Positions 37,381-45,834 of a DNA stretch of 64,000 nt are shown one piece after another. Every line of letters begins with the position of its first letter. Positions within the stretch are counted from its first letter, which is position 1. Below the pieces are notes generated by a model. That model was not told where the DNA came from, did no database searches, and saw nothing but the letters and a program-made list of their open reading frames with translations. Origin of the DNA: Halomonas getboli (GTDB lineage: Bacteria > Pseudomonadota > Gammaproteobacteria > Pseudomonadales > Halomonadaceae); the NCBI RefSeq assembly GCF_023094245.1, contig NZ_JALMEW010000005.1, positions 310,001 to 374,000 on the forward strand, in the 5' to 3' direction. The position numbers and the translations under genes are program-made.

Positions 37381-39291
37381 ATGGATGTGGAACTGCTGGA
37401 AATCCGTCAGCATCTGGGGCGCTTCCCGCCCTTCGAGACGCTCTCCGACGAGCTGCTGGACGAGGTGGCGAGCCAGGTCGAGGTGGCCTACTTCAAGGCC
37501 GACACCGATATCCTGACCCTCGACCAGGAGCTCCACGAGCTGTGCTATATCCGCAGCGGCGCCGTGGAGGTCTATCGACGCGGCGGCGAACTCTACAACC
37601 GCCGGGGGGAGGGCGAGATCTTCGGCCAGTTCAGCCTGCTGCGGAACAACCGGGTCCGCTATCCGGTGCGGACCATGGAAGACTCGCTGATCTACTTCAT
37701 TCCCGAGTCGGTCTTCCATCACCTGTGCGAGGTCGACGACGACTTCGCCGACTTCGTCGAGCTTTCTCGCCCGCGGCTCGAGAGCGTGGTCGAGGAGCAG
37801 AAGAAGAACAACGACATGATGATCACCCGGGTGCGCAAGCTGGTCACGCGCTATCCGCTGATGGTCGAGGCCTCGACCAGCGTCCAGGAGGCCGCCAGCC
37901 AGATCACCGATTTCCAGGCCTCGGCGGTGCTGGTGCTGGATACGCCCACCGAGGACGACAATCCGCGCTACTCCTTCGTCGACAGCGAGGAGCGATCCTG
38001 GCAGCTGCGCGGCATTCTCACCGACAGCGACTTTCGCACCCGGGTGGTGGCGGAGGGGCTGTCGCCGGACACGCCGGTCGGCGACGTCGTGGCCGGGAAC
38101 GTCATCGCGATCCAGTCCGACGAGTCGGTGCAGGAGGCGATGCTGATCATGCTGCGCCACAACATCCATCACCTGCCGGTCATGTATCGCCGCCGACCGG
38201 TGGGCATCGTGCACCTGTCGGACATCATCCGCTACGAGACCCAGAGCAGCCTCTATCTGGTCAGCAACATCTATCACCAGCCCAGCGCCGAGGGCCTGGC
38301 CCGTCTGGCGCCGGACGTGCGGGCGGCCTTCGTGCGCATGGTCGAGGAGGGCGCCGACTCGCGCATGCTGGGCAGCGCCCTGTCGACCATCGGACGCAGC
38401 TTCACCCGCCGCCTGCTGGAGCTGGGCGAGGAGCGCCTGGGGCCGCCGCCGGTGCCCTACTGCTTCATGGCGCTGGGCTCCATGGCGCGCAACGAGCAGT
38501 CGATCTCCACCGACCAGGACAACGCCCTGGTGCTGTCAGACGACTTCGACCCCGAGCAGCACGATGCCTACTTCCTCGCGCTGGCCCAGTTCGTCAGCGA
38601 CGGCCTGGATGCCTGCGGCTACCCCTACTGCAAGGGCGACATCATGGCTACCAACAAGAGCTGGCGGCAGCCGTTGTCGGTGTGGAAACGCTACTTCAGC
38701 GAGTGGATCGCCGACCCGAGCCCGGAGCGGCTGCTGCACAGCTCGATCTTCTTCGATCTCGACGCCGTTTACGGGGAGCACGTGCTGGTGGAGCAGCTCC
38801 AGGACCTGGTGGCCCAGCAGGCCGCACGGCATCCGCGCTTCCTGGCGGCGATGGCGCGCAATGCCCTCAACCGCACACCGCCGCTGGGCTTCTTCCGCAC
38901 CTTCGTGATGGAGAAGGACGGCAAGCACAACAACTCGATCAACCTGAAGCGCCGCGGTACCGCGCCGATGGTCGACCTGATCCGGGTGCACGCCCTAGCC
39001 TGCGGCTCCAGCGCCCAGAACAGCTTCGACCGCCTCGACGACATCGACCGCACCCAGCTGCTGGCGCCCGGGGTCAGCGACCGGCTGCGCTATGCCCTGG
39101 AGTTCCTGTCGATGTCGCGTATCCACCACCAGGTGATCGACATCCAGCACGACCAGACGCCGGACAACAACATCGAGCCGGAGAACGTCTCGAGCAGCGA
39201 GCGTCATCACCTCAAGGATGCCTTCCAGGCGCTGAGTCACGCCCAGAAGTTCCTCAAGTTCCGCTACCCGATGCCCGCCCGGGGCAAGTGA
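37381..39291 (+). CDS. Cyclic nucleotide-binding/CBS/nucleotidyltransferase-like (DUF294) protein
   Basis: The 636-residue cytoplasmic protein has three parts. A cyclic-nucleotide-binding fold (about 10-125, with YIRSGAVEVYRRGGELYNRR) is followed by a CBS-domain pair (about 150-290, with TDSDFRTRVVAEGLSPDTPV and MLIMLRHNIHHLPVMYRRRP). The C-terminal half is a GlnD-like nucleotidyltransferase region whose motif GSMARNEQSISTDQDNALV (near 367) keeps the Gly-Ser and the two Asp expected for metal binding, plus a helical partner domain. This suggests nucleotidyl transfer to an unknown target under control of two nucleotide sensors. It is 13 bases upstream of an exonuclease gene, a pairing common in gammaproteobacteria. 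Confidence 0.87.
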   Translation: MDVELLEIRQHLGRFPPFETLSDELLDEVASQVEVAYFKADTDILTLDQELHELCYIRSGAVEVYRRGGELYNRRGEGEIFGQFSLLRNNRVRYPVRTMEDSLIYFIPESVFHHLCEVDDDFADFVELSRPRLESVVEEQKKNNDMMITRVRKLVTRYPLMVEASTSVQEAASQITDFQASAVLVLDTPTEDDNPRYSFVDSEERSWQLRGILTDSDFRTRVVAEGLSPDTPVGDVVAGNVIAIQSDESVQEAMLIMLRHNIHHLPVMYRRRPVGIVHLSDIIRYETQSSLYLVSNIYHQPSAEGLARLAPDVRAAFVRMVEEGADSRMLGSALSTIGRSFTRRLLELGEERLGPPPVPYCFMALGSMARNEQSISTDQDNALVLSDDFDPEQHDAYFLALAQFVSDGLDACGYPYCKGDIMATNKSWRQPLSVWKRYFSEWIADPSPERLLHSSIFFDLDAVYGEHVLVEQLQDLVAQQAARHPRFLAAMARNALNRTPPLGFFRTFVMEKDGKHNNSINLKRRGTAPMVDLIRVHALACGSSAQNSFDRLDDIDRTQLLAPGVSDRLRYALEFLSMSRIHHQVIDIQHDQTPDNNIEPENVSSSERHHLKDAFQALSHAQKFLKFRYPMPARGK

Positions 39292-39304
39292 GCGAGGTGC
39301 AGGG

Positions 39305-40021
39305 ATGCTGATGCGACGCAGGACCCAGATTCCCGACTGGACGAGCTACCTGGCGAGCCGCGCCGAGCTGGCCCGAGACGCGCGCCTGGCGCGCTTCTTC
39401 GCCGCGGGCGCCCCGGCCCCGGAAACGCCGATCGGCGAGGCCCCGCTGGTGGCGCTGGACATGGAGACCACCGGCCTCGATGCCCGACGCAACTCCATCG
39501 TCAGCATCGGGCTGGTGCCCTTCACCCTAGGGCGCGTCTTGCCGGGCCGGAGCCGCTACTGGATCGTGCGACCGCGGCGCACGCTCAGCGCCGAGTCGGT
39601 GACCTTCCATCACATTACCCATGCCGATATCGCCGAGGCCCCGGAGCTGGACGACATCCTGGGCGAGCTGCTCGAGGCCCTGGCCGGGCGACTGGCGGTG
39701 GTGCACTACCGGCATATCGAGCGCCCCTTCCTCGACGTGGCGGTCAAGGCGCGGCTGGGGGAGGGCGTGGTCTACCCGATGATCGACACCATGTCGCTCG
39801 AGGCGCGTATCCACCGCCAGTCGATGGTGGCGCGCTTCAAGCGCTGGATCGGACATCCGCCGGCGTCGATTCGGCTGTTCGACAGCCGCGCGCGCTATGG
39901 CCTGCCGCCGTACCAGGGGCACCACGCCCTGACGGATGCGCTGGCCACTGCGGAGCTGCTGCAGGCGCAGATCGCCCATCATTACAGCCCCGAGACGCCG
40001 GTGGGGACGCTCTGGAGCTGA
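39305..40021 (+). CDS. DnaQ-like 3'-5' exonuclease (DEDDh)
   Basis: The 238-residue protein has ExoI DMETTGLDARRNSIVSIG (Asp and Glu at about 56 and 58), ExoII around AGRLAVVHYRHIERPFLDVA with one of the conserved acidic residues not obvious (HYRHIE where HNAxFD is usual), and ExoIII HHALTDALATAEL with the His and Asp. It probably degrades DNA or RNA from the 3' end. An alternative ATG lies at 39311. It is cotranscribed with the sensor/nucleotidyltransferase gene, so it may be its effector. Confidence 0.85.
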   Translation: MLMRRRTQIPDWTSYLASRAELARDARLARFFAAGAPAPETPIGEAPLVALDMETTGLDARRNSIVSIGLVPFTLGRVLPGRSRYWIVRPRRTLSAESVTFHHITHADIAEAPELDDILGELLEALAGRLAVVHYRHIERPFLDVAVKARLGEGVVYPMIDTMSLEARIHRQSMVARFKRWIGHPPASIRLFDSRARYGLPPYQGHHALTDALATAELLQAQIAHHYSPETPVGTLWS

Positions 40022-40059
40022 TGCTGGACCCGCAGGAACGCGTCTTCTCGTCGAGTGCC

Positions 40060-40069
40060 GGGGGGGGGG
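40060..40069. repeat. Run of ten G
   Basis: A G10 tract, followed 10-20 bases later by GGGGGTTTTTT, lies in the gap between the exonuclease stop and the end of cobO. No gene crosses it. Length variation between isolates would be expected. Confidence 0.7.
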
Positions 40070-40146
40070 AAGCGGCGCGAGGGGGTTTTTTGGACCAGGG
40101 ATGGGTTCATCGCGCCCTCGCGACGTCGGCATGGCACCTGCCCCGG

Positions 40147-40746
40147 CTAGTAATCGATGCCGCGCCGCGCCTCCAGGCCTGCATTGAAGGCGTGGCGCAC
40201 CTCCGCCATCTCGGTGATGGTGTCGGCCATCTCGCGTAGCTCGCGGTGGGCGTTGCGTCCGGTGACGATCACCGTCTGCTCGACGGGGCGATTTTCCAGC
40301 GCCTGCCTGACTGTGGTGATGTCCAGATAGCCGAACTTGAGCATGTAGGTGATCTCGTCGAGCACCACCAAGTAGACCTCGGGGTCGGCGAGCATCTTCT
40401 CGGCGTCGGCCCACACCGTGCGGCAGGCTTCGGTGTCGCTCTCGCGGTTCTGGGTTTCCCAGGTGAAGCCGGTGGCCATGATCGCCACCTCCAGGTGGGG
40501 GTCGTCCTCGAGCCGGTTGCGCTCGCCGCACTCCCACTGGCCCTTGATGAACTGCACCACGCCGACCTTGTAGCCGTAGCCCAGCGCGCGGGTCACGGTC
40601 CCCCAGGCGGCGGTGGTCTTGCCCTTGCCGTTGCCGGTGAACACCAGCAGCTGGCCGCGCCGTTCATCGGCCGCGGCGACCTTTTCGTCGACGCGGGACT
40701 TGAGGGTCTGCATGGCCTTGCGGTGGCGGTCGTCACGCTCGCTCAT
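40147..40746 (-). CDS. cobO: Cob(I)yrinic acid a,c-diamide adenosyltransferase
   Basis: The 199-residue CobO/BtuR/CobA-type enzyme transfers the adenosyl group from ATP to cobalt of corrinoids. The P-loop is GNGKGKTTAAWGTVTRALGY at about residues 38-57, followed by KVGVVQFIKGQWECGERN, VYLVVLDEITYMLKFGYL and VIVTGRNAHRELREMADT. A CAGGAG site precedes the minus-strand ATG. It stands alone; no other cobalamin genes and no cobalamin riboswitch are visible nearby. Confidence 0.93.
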   Translation of the reverse strand: MSERDDRHRKAMQTLKSRVDEKVAAADERRGQLLVFTGNGKGKTTAAWGTVTRALGYGYKVGVVQFIKGQWECGERNRLEDDPHLEVAIMATGFTWETQNRESDTEACRTVWADAEKMLADPEVYLVVLDEITYMLKFGYLDITTVRQALENRPVEQTVIVTGRNAHRELREMADTITEMAEVRHAFNAGLEARRGIDY

Positions 40747-40941
40747 CTCGGCTCCTGTGCGTATCGAGGTGGGGAGGGAAGCCTACCCCAGGCGGCGGGT
40801 GGCGTCAGCCGCTGGTGCGCCCCGCTTGAGCCGACTATGTCGAGGTGTGGTCGCAGACTGAAAAGATTTCATCGCTGATGCCAAAGACAGCATCCTCCAT
40901 GGCGCTCAGAATCCTCGAGTAGTGCTTCTGGAAGCCCCGTC

Positions 40942-41427
40942 ATGTCCGCGATCCTTCGCCCCGCGACCGCCGCCGATCTCGCCGCGCTGCATGCCCTGGA
41001 GCAGCTGGCCTTCAGCGGTGACCGCTTCACCCGTCGCCAGCTCTGGCACCTGCTCAACCGCGCCCATGCCCTGACGCTGTTGGCCGAGGACGGCACGGGC
41101 CGGCTGCTCGGCTACGGTACCCTGCTGTTTCGCCAGGGCAGCGACCGGGCGCGGCTCTACTCGTTCTGCGTGCATCCCGAGGCGCGCGGCGTCGGCCTCG
41201 GTCGTCGCATGCTCGAATGGCTGGAGGCCGAGGCCTGGGAGCGGGGCGGCGACTGGCTGGTGCTCGAGGTGCGCGTCGACAATCACGCCGCGCTGGCGCT
41301 CTACCGGGGCACGGGCTTCGCGCCGAGCGAATGGATGGCCGACTACTACGAGGACGGTTGTGCCGCCTGGCGCATGAGCAAGGCGTTGACGCCGCTAATC
41401 GCCGGCGCCGAGGCCCGGGCCGGCTAG
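40942..41427 (+). CDS. GNAT-family N-acetyltransferase (RimI-like)
   Basis: The 161-residue protein has the GNAT fold: ILRPATAADLAALHALEQLA at the start, YSFCVHPEARGVGLGRRMLE containing the acetyl-CoA pyrophosphate loop RGVGLG, and LEVRVDNHAALALYRGTGF typical of RimI-like members. It transfers an acetyl group from acetyl-CoA to an amine, perhaps a protein N-terminus. The target is unknown. Confidence 0.85.
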   Translation: MSAILRPATAADLAALHALEQLAFSGDRFTRRQLWHLLNRAHALTLLAEDGTGRLLGYGTLLFRQGSDRARLYSFCVHPEARGVGLGRRMLEWLEAEAWERGGDWLVLEVRVDNHAALALYRGTGFAPSEWMADYYEDGCAAWRMSKALTPLIAGAEARAG

Positions 41428-41484
41428 ATGTGGGCGGCCCCTGGCGCTTAGAATGGCGCCATCGTCCATCATCGGGAATTCACC

Positions 41485-41970
41485 ATGCCCTCCTTCGATA
41501 TCGTCTCCGAGTTCGACAAGCACGAGGCGAGCAACGCCGTCGACCAGGCCAACCGCGAGCTGCAGAGCCGCTTCGACTTCAAGGGCGTGACCGCTTCCTT
41601 CGCGCTCGAGGGCGAGACCGTCAGCCTCGAGGCCGAGGTCGACTTTCAGCTGCGTCAGATGCTCGACATGCTGCGCAACAAGCTGATCGGACGCGGCATC
41701 GATCCGCGTTGCCTGGAGGTCGACGAGCCCGAGCTCTCCGGCGTGCGTGCCCGCCAGACCGTGCGCCTCAAGCAGGGGCTCGAGCAGAAGGAGGCCAAGG
41801 ACATCGTCAAGCGCATCAAGGACACCAAGCTCAAGGTCCAGGCCCAGATCCAGGGCGAGAAGGTGCGCGTCACCGGCAAGAAGCGCGACGACCTGCAGCA
41901 GGTCATGGCCCTGCTCAAGGGCGAGGACGGTCCCGACCTGGCGCTGCAGTTCGACAACTTCCGCGACTGA
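41485..41970 (+). CDS. yajQ: YajQ-family nucleotide-binding protein
   Basis: The 161-residue protein has the YajQ pattern from its first residues: MPSFDIVSEFDKHEASNAVD, RFDFKGVTASFALEGE, LRNKLIGRGIDPRCLEV, and a C-terminal KRDDLQQVMALLKGEDGPDL. Members bind cyclic di-GMP in Xanthomonas and Pseudomonas and affect gene expression; others were reported to bind tRNA or GTP. The gene lies between the acetyltransferase and ybaN and seems monocistronic. Confidence 0.93.
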   Translation: MPSFDIVSEFDKHEASNAVDQANRELQSRFDFKGVTASFALEGETVSLEAEVDFQLRQMLDMLRNKLIGRGIDPRCLEVDEPELSGVRARQTVRLKQGLEQKEAKDIVKRIKDTKLKVQAQIQGEKVRVTGKKRDDLQQVMALLKGEDGPDLALQFDNFRD

Positions 41971-42089
41971 GCCCGCCGTTCGCCGCCATCGCCCGGCGCT
42001 GTTGTCCTCATTGGCGATGGCGATTGGCAGCGGAGAGCGGCTTGGGCTTCAATATGCCCAAGCCCTGACGCCAAAGGAGTGAGCGCTCG

Positions 42090-42467
42090 ATGTCACCTGC
42101 GCGCCGCATCGTTTACCTGACCATTGCCGGGACCAGCTTCGCCCTGGGCGTGATCGGCGCCTTCCTGCCGCTGATGCCCACCACCTGCTTCATGTTGGTG
42201 GCGGTGTGGGCGGCCTCCAAGGGCTCGCCGCGCTTCGCCGGCTGGATTCGCTCGCACCCGCGCTTCGGGGCCACCATCGTGGCCTGGGAATCCGAGCGGG
42301 CCATTCCCCGCCATGCCAAGTGGACCGCCGGCGTCATGCTGCTGATCTCGATGGTGATCCTGGCCTTCGTCATCGGCTTGCTGTGGCTGAAGCTGGCGCT
42401 GATCCTTGGCCTGGCCGCGCTCACCGGCTGGATCCTGACGCGCCCGGAGCCGGTCGCCGATTCCTGA
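42090..42467 (+). CDS. YbaN family (DUF454) inner membrane protein
   Basis: The 125-residue protein has three or four hydrophobic segments (IVYLTIAGTSFALGVIGAFL, PTTCFMLVAVWAASKG, MLLISMVILAFVIGLLWLKL). It matches DUF454 through LGVIGAFLPLMPTTCFMLVA and FAGWIRSHPRFGATIVAWES. Function unknown. AAAGGAGTGAG precedes the ATG. Confidence 0.87.
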   Translation: MSPARRIVYLTIAGTSFALGVIGAFLPLMPTTCFMLVAVWAASKGSPRFAGWIRSHPRFGATIVAWESERAIPRHAKWTAGVMLLISMVILAFVIGLLWLKLALILGLAALTGWILTRPEPVADS

Positions 42468-42579
42468 CGCGTCCGACGAGCCGCGTCGCCGTCGAACGCA
42501 TCGAGGTTGATGGTGCACTTTGAGGTCGAGGCTGGGAGCGCCGTACAATGGTTGGCAATCTTCACAGGAGCCAGCCTCG

Positions 42580-45213
42580 ATGTCCGAACCCCAGCCGATC
42601 TATCTGAGCGATTATCGTCCTCCCGCCTACCGCGTCACCCACACCGAGCTGACCTTCGATCTGGACCCCGCGGCCACCCGCGTCAAGGCGCGCCTGCACC
42701 TGGAACGTCATCCCCAGCGCGAGGCCGGCGAGCCGCTGGAACTGGACGGCGAGCAGCTCTCGCTCAAGACCATCGCCATCGATGGCCAGCCGCTGGGCGA
42801 CGACGAATACACCCTGACCGAGCAGGGCCTGCGCATCGAGCGCGCACCGGCGCGCTTCCTGCTGGACACCGAGGTGGAAATCGCCCCCGAGGCCAACACC
42901 GCCCTGGAGGGGCTCTACCAGTCCGGCGGCATGTTCTGCACCCAGTGCGAGGCCGAGGGCTTCCGGCGCATCACCTTCTATCCCGATCGCCCCGACGTCA
43001 TGGCGACCTTCTCCACCACCGTGATCGGCCGCGCCGACCGCGAGCCGGTGCTGCTGTCCAATGGCAACCCGGTGGAGCGCGGCGAGCTGCCGAACGGCCG
43101 CCACTTCGTCACCTGGGAAGATCCGCATCCCAAGCCCTGCTACCTGTTCGCGCTGGTGGCCGGCGACCTAGAGAAGGTCGAGGACCGCTTCACCACCATG
43201 AGCGGCCGCGAGGTGACGCTGCAGATCTGGGTCGAGCAAGAGAACCTCGGCAAGACCGACCACGCCATGGCTTCGCTCAAGCGCGCCATGCGCTGGGACG
43301 AGGAGACCTACGGCCGCGAGTACGATCTCGACCTGTTCATGATCGTGGCGGTCAACGACTTCAACATGGGCGCCATGGAGAACAAGGGGCTCAACATCTT
43401 CAACTCGGCGGCGGTGCTGACCCATCCCGACACCGCCACCGATGCCGCCTTCCAACGCGTCGAGGGCATCGTCGCCCACGAGTACTTCCACAACTGGTCC
43501 GGCAACCGCGTCACCTGCCGCGACTGGTTCCAGCTGTCGCTGAAGGAGGGCTTCACCGTCTTCCGCGACCAGACCTTCAGCGCCGACATCAACTCCGCCC
43601 CGGTCAAACGCATCGAGGAAGTGTCCTTCTTCCGTACCGCCCAGTTCGCCGAGGACGCCGGCCCCACCGCGCACCCCGTGCGGCCTGACCACTACATCGA
43701 GATCGGCAACTTCTACACCCTGACCATCTATGAGAAGGGCGCCGAGATCGTGCGCATGCTGCGTAACCTGGTGGGCTGGGAGGCCTTCCGCCGCGGCAGC
43801 GACCTGTACTTCTCGCGCTTCGACGGCCAGGCGGTGACCATCGAGGACTTCGTGGCCTGCATGGCCGAGGCCTCCGGCCAGGATCTCGACCAGTTCATGC
43901 GCTGGTACTCCCAGGCCGGCACCCCGGAGATCGACGCCCACGGCGAGTACGACTACGCCAACGGCGCCTATCGCCTGCTGCTGCGTCAGCGCACCCCGGC
44001 CACGCCGGGCCAGCCCGACAAGCAGCCGCTGCACATTCCCATGCGCCTGGGTCTGGTCGGCACCAAGAGCGGCCGCGACCTGCCGCTGACCCTGGACGGC
44101 GAGTCGCTCGGTACCGACGGCGTGATCCATCTGAGCGAGGAAGAGCAGGAGTTCCTGTTCACCGACGTGGAGGAGGCGCCGGTACCGTCGCTGGCGCGCG
44201 GCTTCTCGGCCCCGGCCAAGCTGCACTTCCCCTATTCCCGCGAGGACCTGGCCTTCCTGCAGACCCACGACAGCGACGGCTTCAACCGCTGGGACGCCGG
44301 CCAGCGCCTGTCTCTGCTGGCCCTGGACGACCTGATCGCCGCCCACCGCAATGGCGTCGAGAAGGTGATGGATCCGCGAGTGGTGGAAGCCTTCCGCGCG
44401 CTGCTGAACGGCGAGACCGACGACAAGGCGGTGCTGGCCGAGATGCTGACGCTGCCCTCCGAGGCCTACATCGCCGAGCAGCAACCGCTGGTCGACGTGG
44501 ATGCCATCCATGCCGCCCGCCAGTTCGTGAAGCAGTCTCTGGCCACGGCCCTGCGCGATGACTTCCGTCGCGTCTACGAGGAGAACGTCAGCGACGCGCC
44601 CTACGCGCCGGAGCCCGAACAGATCGCCGCGCGCAGCCTCAAGAACGTGGCGCTGTCATACCTGGTCAGCATCGAGGACGAGGAGGGCCTCGAGCTGGCA
44701 CGTCGCCAGTTCGAGGCCGGCCACAACATGACCGACGTGCGTGCCGCCCTGACGCTGCTGGTGCACTCCAGCCGCGACGAGCTGGCCGATCCGGCACTGC
44801 GTGCCTTCGGCGAGAAGTGGGCTCATGACCCGCTGGTCATGGACCAGTGGTTCGGCATCCAGGTCACCCGTCCGCAGGCCGACGCCCTGGACCGGGTCAA
44901 GTTCCTGATGGATCACCCGGCCTTCTCGCTGACCAACCCCAACAAGGTGCGTGCGCTGATCGGCGCCTTCGCCGGCCAGAACCGGGTCAACTTCCACCGC
45001 CTCGACGGTGAGGGCTACAAGCTGCTGGCCGACGTGGTCATCGAGCTCAACCGCCTGAACCCCGAGATCGCTTCGCGGCTGGTGACCCCTCTGACTCGCT
45101 GGCAGCGCTTCGACGAGGCCCGTCAGGCACTGATGAAGGGCGAGCTCGAGCGCATTCGCGAAGAAAAACTCTCGCCGAACGTGTATGAGGTGATCGAGAA
45201 GGCGCTGGCCTGA
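42580..45213 (+). CDS. pepN: Aminopeptidase N
   Basis: The 877-residue M1 zinc metallopeptidase removes N-terminal residues from peptides in the cytoplasm. The exopeptidase motif FNMGAMENKGLNIF and zinc motif HEYFHNWSGNR (first His at residue 300) with the downstream Glu in LKEGFTVFRDQTFS are intact. Length equals that of Escherichia coli PepN. The ATG at 42580 follows CACAGGAG; a longer open frame from 42520 lacks such a site. A strong terminator follows. Confidence 0.96.
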   Translation: MSEPQPIYLSDYRPPAYRVTHTELTFDLDPAATRVKARLHLERHPQREAGEPLELDGEQLSLKTIAIDGQPLGDDEYTLTEQGLRIERAPARFLLDTEVEIAPEANTALEGLYQSGGMFCTQCEAEGFRRITFYPDRPDVMATFSTTVIGRADREPVLLSNGNPVERGELPNGRHFVTWEDPHPKPCYLFALVAGDLEKVEDRFTTMSGREVTLQIWVEQENLGKTDHAMASLKRAMRWDEETYGREYDLDLFMIVAVNDFNMGAMENKGLNIFNSAAVLTHPDTATDAAFQRVEGIVAHEYFHNWSGNRVTCRDWFQLSLKEGFTVFRDQTFSADINSAPVKRIEEVSFFRTAQFAEDAGPTAHPVRPDHYIEIGNFYTLTIYEKGAEIVRMLRNLVGWEAFRRGSDLYFSRFDGQAVTIEDFVACMAEASGQDLDQFMRWYSQAGTPEIDAHGEYDYANGAYRLLLRQRTPATPGQPDKQPLHIPMRLGLVGTKSGRDLPLTLDGESLGTDGVIHLSEEEQEFLFTDVEEAPVPSLARGFSAPAKLHFPYSREDLAFLQTHDSDGFNRWDAGQRLSLLALDDLIAAHRNGVEKVMDPRVVEAFRALLNGETDDKAVLAEMLTLPSEAYIAEQQPLVDVDAIHAARQFVKQSLATALRDDFRRVYEENVSDAPYAPEPEQIAARSLKNVALSYLVSIEDEEGLELARRQFEAGHNMTDVRAALTLLVHSSRDELADPALRAFGEKWAHDPLVMDQWFGIQVTRPQADALDRVKFLMDHPAFSLTNPNKVRALIGAFAGQNRVNFHRLDGEGYKLLADVVIELNRLNPEIASRLVTPLTRWQRFDEARQALMKGELERIREEKLSPNVYEVIEKALA

Positions 45214-45235
45214 TTGACGCGGCCACGGCCAGACG

Positions 45236-45268
45236 AAAGACGCCGCCCGGAAGGGCGGCGTCTTTGTT
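45236..45268 (+). terminator. Terminator after pepN
   Basis: AAAGACGCCGCCC / GGGCGGCGTCTTT is a 13-bp perfect stem with a GGAA loop, followed by GTTTAA. Confidence 0.92.
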
Positions 45269-45314
45269 TAATCAGCAAGAACTGAACTGGGCGTGTAGGC
45301 TGTGCGTCGTGAGC

Positions 45315-45450
45315 GAGGATAGGTGGGGGCGCCTAGCCTGGTCACCGCCGGAGCGGAGCTACCGGAGTGTAGCCTGCTACATGAGGATAGCGACGGTCCG
45401 ACGCTTCGGCACCGCCGGTGGCCAAGATATCGAGCGCAGCAGCTCAGCCA
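45315..45450. repeat. Two imperfect 68-bp units of unknown type downstream of pepN
   Basis: Both units begin GAGGATAG (45315 and 45383) and carry CACCGCCGG about 30 bases later. Between them TGTAGC-CT-GCTACA (45368-45381) forms a small hairpin. There is no supported coding frame. The stretch could be a dispersed intergenic repeat or a structured RNA. Confidence 0.5.
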
Positions 45451-45458
45451 CCGCCCAG

Positions 45459-45746
45459 CTAGCTGATCAGCCAGCTCAGCACGCTCACCCCCAGCAGCAC
45501 CCAGATCAGGGTGGCGACCACGGCTCGCCGTCGCAGGGCGGCGAAGGCCTTCCACAGCAGCCACAGGCCGAGCACCAGCACCAGCAGACTGAGCAGGTTG
45601 GCGGGGATGCCGAGCGCCCCGGCGACGCCGCCAATCAGGCTGCCGGCGGCGTCGTCCAGGCCGTTCAGGCCGGCGCTGAGCGCATCGACGATGAAGCGGA
45701 TGACGTGGCCGATGAACTGGCCGATGGCGGTGAAGAAGTCGTTCAT
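45459..45746 (-). CDS. Small membrane protein (95 aa)
   Basis: The frame encodes a 95-residue hydrophobic protein: MNDFFTAIGQFIGHVIRFIV, a Gly/Ala-rich middle (GSLIGGVAGALGI), then two membrane helices (LLSLLVLVLGLWLLWKAFAA and VVATLIWVLLGVSVLSWLIS) with RRR between them. The ribosome-binding site is weak. I do not recognise a family. It lies between the repeat region after pepN and the antiporter gene on the same strand, 88 bases after the antiporter stop. Confidence 0.62.
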   Translation of the reverse strand: MNDFFTAIGQFIGHVIRFIVDALSAGLNGLDDAAGSLIGGVAGALGIPANLLSLLVLVLGLWLLWKAFAALRRRAVVATLIWVLLGVSVLSWLIS

Positions 45747-45834
45747 GCGCGGGCAATCTCGGGAAAAGGGGCGTCGGGGCGCGGCGCCATGGTAGCACGC
45801 CCGCCGGGACGGGCGCGGCAATTCGGGCGGTGCT

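Noticed and set aside
40021-40239. 72-codon plus-strand frame across the G10 tract
   Set aside because: It overlaps the end of cobO antisense, has no ribosome-binding site and no recognisable protein features.
45268-45798. 176-codon minus-strand frame after pepN
   Set aside because: It crosses the repeat region and the small membrane gene in a different frame. Composition is Arg/Ser/Pro-rich and no start signal is seen.
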